A stretch of 29,068 bases of DNA from PVC group bacterium (GCA_003565035.1 PXDP01000272.1:1-29068); one strand, 5' to 3'; counted from the first letter of the stretch, positions 1-8,389 are shown. Made by a program: numbers and translations. Notes: generated from the letters alone by a model not told the origin.

Positions 1-1017
1 GAGCAGAATAAACAGTGAGGTGCTGTCCAGCGGGAGACGTTCCACCGCCAGAGCCTGCAGGCTGGGCCAGAAACTTGCCACCGAACAGCCGCCTAAAAAG
101 AGCAGCCCATAAAACACGACACCGGGGGGGACACCCGGAAACAGAAGACTGACGCCGATGCCCAGCAGAATCGAACCGCGGACAAAGCGCAGCAGATGCC
201 TCTGCGGAACCCACAGGCCGCCGCCAAACCGGGTGGCGATCATGCCCAGTGAAAACAGGGCGGCCGCGACACCGGCCATGCGCGGACTGCCCTCATGCAC
301 CAACTGCACATAACTGGCGGTCCAAAACGTAAAAACGCCCTCCGCCGCTCCACCAAAAAACATCAGCGTACTGAAAAGCCAGAATCCGCGATGACGGAGA
401 ATTTCCGCTTTATGCCCCCAGACATCCCGCATGGGGATCCGTACCCGTCCGGCTCCGGTTTTCCGCAAAAGCAAAAACAGGCTCCCGCAAAGCAGGCTGA
501 CCCCGCAAATGATCAGGATCAGCGGCCGCCAGGTTCCGGTGCGGGACAAAATTTCACCCCCCGTCAGCATGGTCAGCAACACCCCCACGGACCAGAATCC
601 GTTAATAATATTGAGGTAGCGCCCCGCATCATCGCGGTGCAATTCTTCGACCAGAGGGTTAATCAGCGCTTCGATCACCCCGCCGCCGATCCCCATCAGT
701 GCCAGCGCAAGCAGAACGGCCGCATAGACGGGAGCCTGACTGTAGAGCAGCAAGCCGCCCCCCAAAAAAAACGACGCCCCCGCCAGGGCCCGCACTTTGC
801 CCAGATGAGCCGCCAAAAAGCCGCTGACCAGCAGGGTCATAAAAATCAGTGCACTCCGGGCCACCTCCAGTGCACCGGCACCGGCCAATCCGAACCCCAG
901 TTCACGGCTCAGGGTGACGAGAATAATCGGCGTGGCGGTCGCGCTGGCCGAGTAGGCCAGAAAGCCAAGACAGGCCGCGTAATCCAGCGGATGAAAATGT
1001 AGCCGTTCCCGTTTCAA
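1..1017 (-). CDS. MFS transporter, 3' end cut by the window edge
   Basis: An open frame of 339 codons runs off the left edge and encodes a very hydrophobic protein with repeated membrane helices. An early helix contains the residues CLGFLAYSASATATPIIL, and a later stretch has NIINGFWSVGVLLTMLTGG, typical of the major facilitator superfamily. The substrate is not readable from sequence. The start is taken as TTG at 1017: an in-frame TAA lies six codons upstream, no ATG or GTG is available before the first helix, and GGGGA sits about five bases before the TTG. It follows deoC by 33 bases on the same strand, so a sugar or nucleoside-related substrate is possible, but this is inference. The C-terminal part of the protein is missing. 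Confidence 0.8.
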   Translation of the reverse strand, partial: MKRERLHFHPLDYAACLGFLAYSASATATPIILVTLSRELGFGLAGAGALEVARSALIFMTLLVSGFLAAHLGKVRALAGASFFLGGGLLLYSQAPVYAAVLLALALMGIGGGVIEALINPLVEELHRDDAGRYLNIINGFWSVGVLLTMLTGGEILSRTGTWRPLILIICGVSLLCGSLFLLLRKTGAGRVRIPMRDVWGHKAEILRHRGFWLFSTLMFFGGAAEGVFTFWTASYVQLVHEGSPRMAGVAAALFSLGMIATRFGGGLWVPQRHLLRFVRGSILLGIGVSLLFPGVPPGVVFYGLLFLGGCSVASFWPSLQALAVERLPLDSTSLFILL

Positions 1018-1050
1018 GCTGTCCCCACCACTTTAATTCCGAGCCACTGC

Positions 1051-1731
1051 TCAATATCCGGAGTCCGAAACCGGGCCGTCCCCGCAAATCGCGGGAACCG
1101 AACTGAATCCGACTCCAAGACGCGTGGCGCCCATTTCGAGATAGGCCTCAGCCGTCGCCCGGGTCCGAATGCCGCCGGAAGGTTTGACCTGTATCCGGCC
1201 GGCCGCGGTTTCTACCATGCAGCGGACCACCTCCGGGCTGGCCCCGTCCCCGTTGAATCCGGTGGATGTTTTCACAAAATCCGCGCCCGCTTCAATGCAG
1301 ATTTCCACCAGGTTCCGTACGGAATCCAAATTCAGATGCACCGATTCAAAAATTACCTTCAGCGGAATACCGGCAGGGCGGGCAACCTCGGCCACACCCT
1401 GAATATCCGCTTTGACCTCATCCCAAAGTCCGGAACGGACCCAACCAAAATTGGCCACCATATCAATTTCATCCACGCCGAATGCGACATATCTGCGGGC
1501 TTCATCCGCCTTGGATTCCGGCAATTGATCCCCGTGTGGAAAGCCCAGAACCACACACAGACCAATTCCGTGCTCCCGGCAAACCGGCTTGACCAAGGGC
1601 AAATCCGAAGGACGCACGCAGAAGGTGGCCGGACGGTAAGGGATGCAAAGCTCCATCGCCTCCCGCACCTCCTGAAGATTCATTTCCGGTTTCAGAATCG
1701 CGGCGTCCAGCGTTTGGTTGACAGGTATCAT
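1051..1731 (-). CDS. deoC: Deoxyribose-phosphate aldolase
   Basis: Predicted cytosolic class I aldolase of 226 residues, the usual family length. It cleaves 2-deoxyribose 5-phosphate to glyceraldehyde 3-phosphate and acetaldehyde in deoxynucleoside breakdown. Visible motifs are the proton-relay aspartate in DEIDMVANFG (D90), the Schiff-base lysine in FVKTSTGF (K154) and the second lysine in VKPSGGIRT (K183). The last motif carries Pro where Ala is usual, and the N-terminal DHT of many members is replaced by NQT. The ATG shares one base with the stop of the upstream anti-sigma-like gene (TGATG), and AAGG lies about six bases before it. Function is well supported; its place at the end of an envelope operon is unexplained. 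Confidence 0.93.
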   Translation of the reverse strand: MIPVNQTLDAAILKPEMNLQEVREAMELCIPYRPATFCVRPSDLPLVKPVCREHGIGLCVVLGFPHGDQLPESKADEARRYVAFGVDEIDMVANFGWVRSGLWDEVKADIQGVAEVARPAGIPLKVIFESVHLNLDSVRNLVEICIEAGADFVKTSTGFNGDGASPEVVRCMVETAAGRIQVKPSGGIRTRATAEAYLEMGATRLGVGFSSVPAICGDGPVSDSGY

Positions 1732-2351
1732 CAGGGCCTTGAGATGTGAATCACCGGCAGGGTCATCGGTTGTTGAAGGAAAGGAGCCAAGGTGGGTTCT
1801 GGCTGGGGCTGAGAGGCAAATTCCCGGTCCTGCTGGACAAAATTCGGGTCAAAATCAGGGAGGGGAAACAGGAAACGTTCCGGTAACTGCGTCGTAAACG
1901 CATCCCGGTGGACAAGTTCGGAGGTCTGAAGGGTATTCATATCCGCATTGGCGGCGAGGGTCATTCCCTGCTCAGCCTCCAAAGCCACGTCGATAGATTC
2001 GGCCAACTCGTTGCGAAGCATTTCGCGGTGTGTGAGCACACTCAGACCCAGCATGATCACAACCACAGCGGTCATGCGCACCCAGGCGGGCAGGAGATGT
2101 GCATTTTGAAACGACAGACGCTGTCCGAGCGTTTTATGATCCGAAATCGAAAGGCGGACCGAACGGCAGAGACGTTCGGGGAGACGGGGGTCCGGCGTTT
2201 CATACTGCTTAAGCCCCATCAGTTCTTTGACCAGAAGCTGCTGTTCAAAGGCCTCTTTCAACTGCGGGTCGTTCTTCAGTTGTTCCTGAAGCGCCTCTGG
2301 AATTGAATCCAGAGGAGTTCCGGCATACTGGATTAGCGTTTCTTCATTCAT
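1731..2351 (-). CDS. Putative anti-sigma factor, single-pass membrane protein
   Basis: A 206-residue protein with no family recognised outright. Residues 1-90 are polar and probably cytoplasmic, one membrane segment spans about 91-108 (MTAVVVIMLGLSVL), and a Pro/Gln-rich tail of about 95 residues would lie in the periplasm. This is the topology of a membrane anti-sigma factor, and the gene follows the ECF sigma gene with an 8-base overlap, the standard arrangement for such pairs. No HxxxCxxC zinc-binding anti-sigma motif is present, so it is not a canonical ZAS protein. The role is inferred from position and topology only. Release would be expected to need intramembrane proteolysis, and an RseP homologue lies at 25404-26822. 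Confidence 0.6.
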   Translation of the reverse strand: MNEETLIQYAGTPLDSIPEALQEQLKNDPQLKEAFEQQLLVKELMGLKQYETPDPRLPERLCRSVRLSISDHKTLGQRLSFQNAHLLPAWVRMTAVVVIMLGLSVLTHREMLRNELAESIDVALEAEQGMTLAANADMNTLQTSELVHRDAFTTQLPERFLFPLPDFDPNFVQQDREFASQPQPEPTLAPFLQQPMTLPVIHISRP

Positions 2352-2937
2352 GCGACATTAGATCTGAGAGTTCGGCTTGGAGTTGTTGACGGGCGTAAAA
2401 GAGACGGGAACGAACCGTTCCGGGAGAACAGTCCAGCGATTCCGCAATCTCATTGTGTGGGATGCCCTGAATATCATGCATCACCACAACAATCCTATGT
2501 TTGTCAGACAGCGTCTGCAAGGCGGTGTTCAATTTTTTTTGCAGCTCGTTCAGGTTGGTCTGGTGAAGAGGTGTATTGCCGGAAGCCAGCTCCACAAACG
2601 CGGGATCGCGCTCCAGACCCAGATCCACATGATCCAGACTGAGGGCGGATTTCCGCTTGCGCTTTTTCACAAAATTAATGGCCCGGTTCACCCCAATACG
2701 GTACACCCAGGTGTAAAAGGAAGACTGCCCCCGGAATTTCGGCAGGGATTGATAGGCCTTCAGAAAGACTTCCTGAAGCAAATCCTCGGCATCCTCTTTG
2801 TTACTGGTCATGTGGTAGAGTAAGGCATAGATACGGCCGTGATAACGCTGCATCAGTTCATCAAACGCCTGAAGATCGCCGCCACGGGCCGCTTCGACCA
2901 GCTCAGTGTCCGGAGGAGTGATTTCTTCCTGAGTCAT
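2344..2937 (-). CDS. RNA polymerase sigma factor, ECF (sigma-70 family)
   Basis: A 197-residue ECF sigma factor. Region 2 covers about residues 28-95 and shows the DAEDLLQEVFLKAY segment and WVYRIGVNRAINF. Region 4 covers about 135-190 and contains the helix-turn-helix with IPHNEIAESLDCSPGTVRSR. Region 3 is absent, as usual in this class. ECF factors redirect RNA polymerase to a small regulon, often for envelope stress. The gene overlaps the LAB_N gene upstream by 4 bases (ATGA) and the putative anti-sigma gene downstream by 8 bases, so all three are probably translated from one message. Its genomic setting among Lol and lipid A-type genes suggests a link to the outer membrane, but its target promoters cannot be read here. 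Confidence 0.93.
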   Translation of the reverse strand: MTQEEITPPDTELVEAARGGDLQAFDELMQRYHGRIYALLYHMTSNKEDAEDLLQEVFLKAYQSLPKFRGQSSFYTWVYRIGVNRAINFVKKRKRKSALSLDHVDLGLERDPAFVELASGNTPLHQTNLNELQKKLNTALQTLSDKHRIVVVMHDIQGIPHNEIAESLDCSPGTVRSRLFYARQQLQAELSDLMSHE

Positions 2938-3281
2938 TCGCCCCTCCCCTCTCCATTCAGAGCCTGTTCCAATTTCCCCTGTTCCCGTTTGCGATGCGTC
3001 AACTCCAAAAACAAGTTATAGGTGGCAACAAAGGACGGGAAAAGATTGCTGAGAATGCCCACCGAATCATTTTTCCCAAAGATAAAATAGCTCAGCAGCA
3101 TAAAGCTGCCCACCAGGCTCATGATCCAGTACCCAATAGGGATCACGGGCCGTCCGGCCTTGCGGGAATAATGCATCTGCACAAACCAGCGCCCGGTGAA
3201 CATCAGGGCACCCGCAAACCCCCAGAGTTTCCAGGGGGTAATGAGCATTTCGATATTCAAAAACGGGAGAGTAAAGGTCAT
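2934..3281 (-). CDS. LAB_N (lipid A biosynthesis N-terminal domain) membrane protein
   Basis: A small integral membrane protein of 115 residues with about three helices. The segments WKLWGFAGALMFTGRWFVQ, SRKAGRPVIPIGYWIMSLVG and FVATYNLFLE match the LAB_N domain, named because it occurs at the N terminus of some lipid A biosynthesis proteins and also exists alone. The biochemical function of the stand-alone form is not settled. It overlaps lolD by 4 bases on one side and the ECF sigma gene by 4 bases on the other. The placement between a lipoprotein exporter and an envelope-type regulator fits an inner-membrane role in lipid A or envelope assembly. The charged C-terminal tail of about 20 residues is probably cytosolic. 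Confidence 0.8.
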   Translation of the reverse strand: MTFTLPFLNIEMLITPWKLWGFAGALMFTGRWFVQMHYSRKAGRPVIPIGYWIMSLVGSFMLLSYFIFGKNDSVGILSNLFPSFVATYNLFLELTHRKREQGKLEQALNGEGRGE

Positions 3282-4048
3282 GAGTCCGTCGAAGTGGATG
3301 TAAATTCAGGATGTGTGGGTATACCGGTTTCCCGGGCAGATGGCAAATGTGTTTTCGAGGAGACCATCCTGCCGTCCTCGAGGTGAACCACGCGCTGACA
3401 CCGGGCCGCCAGTGAGGGATCGTGCGTGACAACCACCAGACAGCGCTTCCGCTCCCGGCTGAGCGAGAACAAATCATCGAGAACCCGGTTGCCGGTCTCC
3501 GCATCCAAATTGCCGGTCGGTTCATCCGCCAGCAGAATATCCGGATCGTTGATCAGGGCCCGGGCGATGCCCACCCGCTGCTGCTCGCCGCCGCTGAGTT
3601 CCATCGGACGGTGGGTAAGCCGGTGACCCAGCCCCACCCGGTCCAACAGCCGCCGGGCCTCATCGCGGGCACGGGGCCCCGGACTGCCCCAGCGGCGAAG
3701 CGACCGTACAGGCATCAGCACATTCTCCAGCACATTCAGATCCGGCATGAGGTGATAGCTCTGAAAGACAATCCCGATTCGCCGCGCCCGAAACGCGGCC
3801 CGGCGGGATTCCGGCCAGCGGTGAAAGGGCTGGCCCTCGACATACATTTCTCCGGCACCGGGGGTATCCAGTCCGCCCAGCAGATGCAACAGCGTGCTTT
3901 TGCCCGCCCCGCTCGCGCCCATGATGCACACCTGTTCGCCGGCCTCGATCCGCATGGAAATTCCCTTCAGAACCTCCACCCGCCCTTTGGGCATCAGATA
4001 GGATTTTTCCAAATCCCGGGCCTCCAGCAATACGGCTTTATCCGACAT
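3278..4048 (-). CDS. lolD: Lipoprotein-releasing ABC transporter, ATP-binding subunit
   Basis: A 256-residue ATPase of the LolD/MacB group, expected to drive release of outer-membrane lipoproteins from the inner membrane with a LolC/E permease. It shows Walker A GASGAGKST (44-52), a Q-loop at Q96, the signature LSGGEQQR (151-158), Walker B ILLADEP followed by TGNLD (171-181), and the H-loop VVTHD (207-211). The frame stays open 55 codons farther upstream, but that part lies inside lolC in another frame and looks nothing like the family. The start at 4048, giving MSDKAVLLEARDL, matches LolD and overlaps the end of lolC by 11 bases. Only one permease gene is adjacent, so the complex may be a permease homodimer. 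Confidence 0.95.
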   Translation of the reverse strand: MSDKAVLLEARDLEKSYLMPKGRVEVLKGISMRIEAGEQVCIMGASGAGKSTLLHLLGGLDTPGAGEMYVEGQPFHRWPESRRAAFRARRIGIVFQSYHLMPDLNVLENVLMPVRSLRRWGSPGPRARDEARRLLDRVGLGHRLTHRPMELSGGEQQRVGIARALINDPDILLADEPTGNLDAETGNRVLDDLFSLSRERKRCLVVVTHDPSLAARCQRVVHLEDGRMVSSKTHLPSARETGIPTHPEFTSTSTDS

Positions 4049-5273
4049 GACGCATCGCCTCCACCGGATTTTTCCGTGCCGCCAGCCAGGCAGGCACACT
4101 GCCACCGAGCAGGCACAGCCCCAGAACCAGGCCCACCACGCGGAGAATATCCCCGACCCGGGGTTCGGAGGGCAGCTCACTGAGAAAATACAGCTCCGCC
4201 GGCAGCACATCATGCTGCAGCAGGCCGGAAATCAGATCCAGAATATCCTGACGGAATTCCAACACCAGCAAACCCGTTCCCACGCCGAAGGCGATCCCCA
4301 GAATGCCTTCAATCAGTCCGTACCACATAAAAACCCCCATAATCGTCCCATTGCGGAAGCCCATCGATTTCAACAGCCCGATTTCCTGCGTTTTCTGAAC
4401 CCCCACCATGATCAGAGTGCTGGAGATCAGAAAACTGGCCACAATGGAAATAACCGCCAGCAGGAAAAACATCATATTTTTCTCCATGGAGAGCGCGTTG
4501 AACAGAACCTGATTCATCCGCATCCAGCTCATTGCCTCCAGACGGTAATCGGTTAAACTCCGCAGCTCTCCGGCCAGATGTTCGGCCCGCATGAGGTCCC
4601 GACCCAGCACCATCAGCCCGTCAACTCCATCATCCACCCCCACGACATCCCGGGCGGTCTGGAGGTCTGTCAGCAAAAATTCATTGTCCACCTGAAACAT
4701 CCCGACGCTGAAAACCCCCGCGATGCGCAAATCGACCGGCAGTCGCAGTTCGCCCTGATTGGCAAACATTGCCGGACTGATCACACTGATCACATCGCCG
4801 GAACGGACACCCAGCGTCCGGGCCAGTTCAAGGCCAATCAGCGCCTCCTCCTCGCGCAACGTAAAGGTGCCATCGACCAGATAGTCCGGATTGGAAGAAA
4901 GCTGCTGATATAAAAAATCCTCTCCGGGATTCACGCCCCGCAAATACGGCGCAATCATGGCACCCCGGTATTCCCCCATCACTTTGGTCAGCAAAAAAGG
5001 CGACACCGCCAGCACGTCGGGATGGGCGGCGAGTTGGGCGATCATCGGATCATCCTCCGCCAGACGATTCTGGGTGGCAAACAGGCTGACATGCGGGTGG
5101 AAACTGAGGATTTTCTCTTTCCACATGCTGTCAAAGCCGTTCATCACGGAGATGACAATAATGAGTACCGCGACCCCGAGCAAGGTCCCCAAAACCGCAA
5201 GCACATTGATGACCGAAAGCAAATGCCGTTTCGGCTTCAAGTAGGCCAGTGCCAAATACAGGGACGGAGGCAT
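4038..5273 (-). CDS. Lipoprotein-releasing ABC transporter, permease subunit LolC/LolE
   Basis: A 411-residue inner-membrane permease of the LolC/LolE family, close to the usual length of about 400-415. One N-terminal helix (about 20-45, LLGVAVLIIVISVMNGFDS) is followed by a large periplasmic domain to about residue 265. Three C-terminal helices follow, with the conserved coupling region GVQKTQEIGLLKSMGFRNG and the final VPAWLAARKNPVEAMRHV. The family extracts acylated lipoproteins and passes them to LolA. Whether this copy is closer to LolC or LolE cannot be judged by eye, so no symbol is given. It starts 7 bases after lysS. The lysS-lolCE-lolD order is known from other Gram-negative lineages and supports the call. 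Confidence 0.94.
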   Translation of the reverse strand: MPPSLYLALAYLKPKRHLLSVINVLAVLGTLLGVAVLIIVISVMNGFDSMWKEKILSFHPHVSLFATQNRLAEDDPMIAQLAAHPDVLAVSPFLLTKVMGEYRGAMIAPYLRGVNPGEDFLYQQLSSNPDYLVDGTFTLREEEALIGLELARTLGVRSGDVISVISPAMFANQGELRLPVDLRIAGVFSVGMFQVDNEFLLTDLQTARDVVGVDDGVDGLMVLGRDLMRAEHLAGELRSLTDYRLEAMSWMRMNQVLFNALSMEKNMMFFLLAVISIVASFLISSTLIMVGVQKTQEIGLLKSMGFRNGTIMGVFMWYGLIEGILGIAFGVGTGLLVLEFRQDILDLISGLLQHDVLPAELYFLSELPSEPRVGDILRVVGLVLGLCLLGGSVPAWLAARKNPVEAMRHVG

Positions 5274-5280
5274 GGGGTCC

Positions 5281-6741
5281 TCAGGTGCTGCGGGGCTTCA
5301 TCTGGGGGAACAGAATGACATCCCGGATCGCCTCACTGCCGGTCAGCAGCATGACCAGCCGGTCAATGCCGACCCCCATCCCGCCCGCCGGGGGCATACC
5401 GTGTTCGAGGGCCAGCAGAAAATCCGCGTCGAACTTCATCGCGTCTTCACCGGACTGTTCCAACAGACGTTCCCGCTGAATAACCGGATCATTCAGTTCG
5501 TTGTATCCCGGAGCGATTTCTTTGCCGCCGATGATCAGCTCAAACACATCCACCTTGGTGTCGTCATCCGCACAGGGCTTGGCCAGCGGAACCAGCTCTG
5601 CGGGCAGCCGGGTGACAAAGGTGGGCTGAATAAGCGTCTTCTCGATGCATTTTTCAAAAATTTCCTGGGTGGTTTCCACCGAGTTCCAGGCCGGGTCCAC
5701 AGTGCAGCCCAGGGAACGGGCCCTGTCCTGCTGTTGTGCCAGTGGCAATTGAAAATAATCCTCACCCGCCTTGCCCAGGATCAGCGCATCGTAGGTCACC
5801 TCCTGCCACTGACTCAAATCCACCGGCTCCTGTTCCGTGCCCACCTGCAGGGTGCCCATCACGGTCTTTGCCAGATGAGTAATCATTTCCTGAACCAAAG
5901 CCTGCATACTTTCGCGATTCCCGTAGGCCTCATAGATCTCAAGCATGGTGAACTCCGGATTGTGGTTCCGGCTCAGGCCCTCGTTGCGGAAATTGCGGTT
6001 CAATTCGAACACCTTGTCAAAGCCGCCCACCAGCAGACGCTTCAAATACAGTTCCGGAGCGATGCGCAGAAACATGTCCATGCTCAGCGCATTGTAACGG
6101 GTCTGGAAGGGTGTCGCCGCCGCGCCGCCGGGAATGGACTGCATCATGGGCGTCTCCACCTCATCAAACCCGCGCCCATACAGAAACGTCCGCATTTCGC
6201 GCAGAATCGCAATCCGCGCGTCAAACACTTTGCGCACCTCCGGATTGGCGATCAAATCCAGATAACGCTGACGGTAGCGGATTTCAACATCCTGGAGTCC
6301 GTCCCATTTGTCGGGCATTGGCAGCAGCGCCTTGGACAGCAGCGTCCAGGTATCCACATGCACGGTTTTCTCACCGGTGCGGGTGACAAACCATTTCCCG
6401 GTGATGCCGATATGGTCGCCCAGATCCGCCCATTTGAATGCCCGGAACGCCTCCTCGCCGATGTCATTGAGTTTCAGGTAAATTTGGATGCGGCCGGTGC
6501 CGTCCTGTAAATGCGCAAAGACGGATTTTCCCATTTCCCGGCAGGTCATCAGACGGCCGGCAAGCCGAACCGGGGTTCCCTCTTCAAAACCCTCAAGCAG
6601 TTCGGTGAAACGACCGTCCCGCAGGAAAGCTTGACCATAGGGCGTATAACCCGCTTCTTTAAGCTTTTCGAGATTGAGCAGGCGCTGGGCGCGGAGATCG
6701 TTTTCAGATACGGGTTCGGGAGGAGTGGGGATATTTGTCAT
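5281..6741 (-). CDS. lysS: Lysyl-tRNA synthetase, class II
   Basis: A 486-residue cytosolic enzyme that charges tRNA-Lys with lysine. The N-terminal OB-fold anticodon-binding domain spans about 55-135. The class II catalytic core shows motif 1 around ETPMMQSIPGGAAATPF (196-212), motif 2 with FRNEGLSRNHNPEFTMLEIY (251-270) and motif 3 with GMGVGIDRLVMLLTG near the C terminus. Length and motifs are complete. The ATG at 6741 has no clear Shine-Dalgarno sequence in the preceding 20 bases. It heads a co-directional array of eight genes, so its promoter would also drive lolC/E, lolD and the sigma factor unless internal promoters exist. Confidence 0.97.
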   Translation of the reverse strand: MTNIPTPPEPVSENDLRAQRLLNLEKLKEAGYTPYGQAFLRDGRFTELLEGFEEGTPVRLAGRLMTCREMGKSVFAHLQDGTGRIQIYLKLNDIGEEAFRAFKWADLGDHIGITGKWFVTRTGEKTVHVDTWTLLSKALLPMPDKWDGLQDVEIRYRQRYLDLIANPEVRKVFDARIAILREMRTFLYGRGFDEVETPMMQSIPGGAAATPFQTRYNALSMDMFLRIAPELYLKRLLVGGFDKVFELNRNFRNEGLSRNHNPEFTMLEIYEAYGNRESMQALVQEMITHLAKTVMGTLQVGTEQEPVDLSQWQEVTYDALILGKAGEDYFQLPLAQQQDRARSLGCTVDPAWNSVETTQEIFEKCIEKTLIQPTFVTRLPAELVPLAKPCADDDTKVDVFELIIGGKEIAPGYNELNDPVIQRERLLEQSGEDAMKFDADFLLALEHGMPPAGGMGVGIDRLVMLLTGSEAIRDVILFPQMKPRST

Positions 6742-6774
6742 TTGAGATGATGTTCTGGAAAGGAATCAGGAAGC

Positions 6775-6803
6775 AAAAAGGAAAACACGCCCGGCAGAAC
6801 GTG
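6775..6803 (-). terminator. Probable Rho-independent terminator after the HU gene
   Basis: On the minus strand an 18-base segment (6803 to 6786) can fold with a 7-pair stem (CACGTTC with GGGCGTG, two G-U pairs) around a TGCC loop. A T-rich run, TTTTCCTTTTT, follows directly. It lies 41 bases beyond the HU stop codon and before lysS, so it would end HU transcription and separate it from the lysS operon. The wobble pairs make it moderate in strength. Confidence 0.5.
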
Positions 6804-6843
6804 CTGATGGAGAATACCTTATAAATCTGAAGCGATATGGAGA

Positions 6844-7149
6844 TCAGTCGCCGGTGACCTGCTGCTTCATAATTTTGCCGGGTTTAAACTTCACAACCTT
6901 GCGGGTGGGAATCGTCACGGTCTGCTCGGGTTTGTTCGGATTACGGCCAATGCGCTGTTTGCGCTCGGTCACTTCGAAAACACCGAAGTTGCGGAATTCC
7001 ACATCTTCGCCCCGTGCAAGACTTTCGGTGATATAATCCAGTGTTTTCTGAATCACGTCATAGACGTCCTGTTGAATCAAACCGGTTTCGTTGGCAATCC
7101 GAACGACCAGCTCACGTTTTGTGGTGCGCTTTTGGATAGGGTCAGACAT
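6844..7149 (-). CDS. HU/IHF-family DNA-binding protein
   Basis: A 101-residue histone-like protein. It has the family pattern: an N-terminal helical dimerisation part beginning TKRELVVRIANETGL, then VEFRNFGVFEVTERKQR, the DNA-contacting arm GRNPNKPEQTVTIPTRKVVK, and a final KFKPGK. These proteins bend DNA and organise the nucleoid. HU and IHF subunits cannot be separated reliably by eye, so no symbol is given. An ATG six codons farther upstream is in frame, but AGGAG lies nine bases before the ATG at 7149, which makes that the start. The gene stands alone between its own probable terminator and the tsaC/sua5 gene. Confidence 0.94.
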   Translation of the reverse strand: MSDPIQKRTTKRELVVRIANETGLIQQDVYDVIQKTLDYITESLARGEDVEFRNFGVFEVTERKQRIGRNPNKPEQTVTIPTRKVVKFKPGKIMKQQVTGD

Positions 7150-7276
7150 AAAATATAACTCCTGCAAATAGGGGGATGAAGTGTATCCTGCGAAATATCA
7201 ATATCTTAGACCGCGAAACCCTGCAGGTCAAGCCGGAACATTTTTTCACAGAATGAAAAACCCTCTTTCCTGCACC

Positions 7277-8269
7277 TCAAGTGGCTGCCCGGCTGAGGCG
7301 GTCGTTGATGGCCCGTCCCAATCCGTGATTGGGCACCCGCCAGGCGATAATCTCGTCCACCTCGGCCGCGTCCAGTCGGCGCAGACAGGCAAACAGGCGG
7401 GTCGCGGCGACCTCGGGATCCCCTTCGGTGCTCAGCACCTCCACCGGACCCTTCCCCTCCGGCACCGCCGAAAAGCAGAGCCAGCCGCGGGTCCGTCCCG
7501 GAGCCGGCGGCGGCATTCGGCCGGGCTCCAGCAGGCGCAGCGGCGTTCGCGGCGCGTAATGACGGGCCAGCATGCCCGGGGACTGTTCCCCCCGCACCGC
7601 CAGCCCGGGATCATCCTCCGCCCGCCGGACATCGACCACCTCAATTCCGGGGGCAACCTCGCGCAGAACCTCCACGGGCAGGCCGCCGGTTCGGTACACC
7701 ACCACTCTTCCGCGGCCCGGAAAGCCGACAACGGTGGACTCCACGCCCAATGTACACGGTCCGGCATCCAGCACCCCGGCCACCCGGTCCTGTCCCTGCA
7801 TTTCCTCCAGCACATGCTCCGCGCAGGTCGGGCTGATCCGTCCGAAACGGTTGGCGCTCGGTGCAGCCAGGGGAATCCCCGCAGACACCAGGACCTTTCG
7901 GGCCACGGAGTGCGCGGGAACCCGCAGGGCGACGGTGGGCAAACCGGCCGACAGCAGTTCCGGCAGATCCGCCCGCCGCGGCATCACCAGCGTCAACGGC
8001 CCCGGCCAAAACGACTCCGCCAGGCGGCGGGCTTCCGGCGGGACCTCCGATGTCAGGGCAAACGCGGCCTCCATGTCAGGCGCATGCACAATCAGTGGGT
8101 CAAAGGTGGGCCGTCCTTTGGCCGCAAAGATTGCGGCCACCGCCCCCGCATCCAGCGCGTTGCCGGCCAGACCGTACACCGTTTCGGTCGGCCAGCCAAT
8201 CAGCCCTCCTTGTCGAAGCGACGCGGAGGCCTCCTCGATGTCCTCTTCAGTGGGATACCAATGCTTCAT
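7277..8269 (-). CDS. L-threonylcarbamoyladenylate synthase (Sua5/YwlC/TsaC family)
   Basis: A 330-residue protein of the long Sua5 type. The N-terminal YrdC domain (about 1-205) has GLIGWPTETVYGLAGNA, KGRPTFDPLIVH and SANRFGRISPT. The C-terminal Sua5 domain (about 215-330) begins near SPGMLARHYAPRTPL. The enzyme makes threonylcarbamoyl-AMP from threonine, bicarbonate and ATP for the t6A37 modification of tRNAs that read ANN codons. The frame stays open 21 codons upstream, but AGGGAG lies four bases before the ATG at 8269, and MKHWYPTEEDIEEA is a sensible family start. It diverges from the GH42 gene, so the interval 8270-8389 carries control sequences for both. Confidence 0.95.
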   Translation of the reverse strand: MKHWYPTEEDIEEASASLRQGGLIGWPTETVYGLAGNALDAGAVAAIFAAKGRPTFDPLIVHAPDMEAAFALTSEVPPEARRLAESFWPGPLTLVMPRRADLPELLSAGLPTVALRVPAHSVARKVLVSAGIPLAAPSANRFGRISPTCAEHVLEEMQGQDRVAGVLDAGPCTLGVESTVVGFPGRGRVVVYRTGGLPVEVLREVAPGIEVVDVRRAEDDPGLAVRGEQSPGMLARHYAPRTPLRLLEPGRMPPPAPGRTRGWLCFSAVPEGKGPVEVLSTEGDPEVAATRLFACLRRLDAAEVDEIIAWRVPNHGLGRAINDRLSRAAT

Positions 8270-8355
8270 GCCGCTCCCTATTTCACAAACCGTGGCAAAG
8301 TTCAATCCACCAGTTCGGTTATACGCCCTCACAAATCAGACAGAAAACATTACGG

Positions 8356-8383
8356 TTGAACCTGTCACTGCAATCAATATAGA
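8356..8383 (+). promoter_or_regulatory. Putative promoter immediately before the GH42 gene
   Basis: TTGAAC (8356-8361) and TATAGA (8378-8383) are separated by 16 bases, each matching four of six consensus positions. The -10-like element ends six bases before the ATG at 8390, so a transcript would start at or next to the start codon. No Shine-Dalgarno sequence precedes the gene, which agrees with a leaderless message. This is a by-eye call. Confidence 0.35.
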
Positions 8384-8389
8384 AAAACC

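Noticed and set aside
5272..6510. Plus-strand open frame of 412 codons opposite lysS
   Set aside because: It is antisense to a complete lysyl-tRNA synthetase and is low in recognisable protein features.
7242..7260. AT-rich hairpin TTTTTCA...TGAAAAA between the Sua5-type gene and HU, considered as a terminator
   Set aside because: The stem is almost all A-T pairs and would be too weak to call alone, although it is correctly placed.
7181..8359. Plus-strand open frame of 392 codons opposite the Sua5-type gene
   Set aside because: It is Arg/Gly/His-rich and antisense to a well-supported enzyme.
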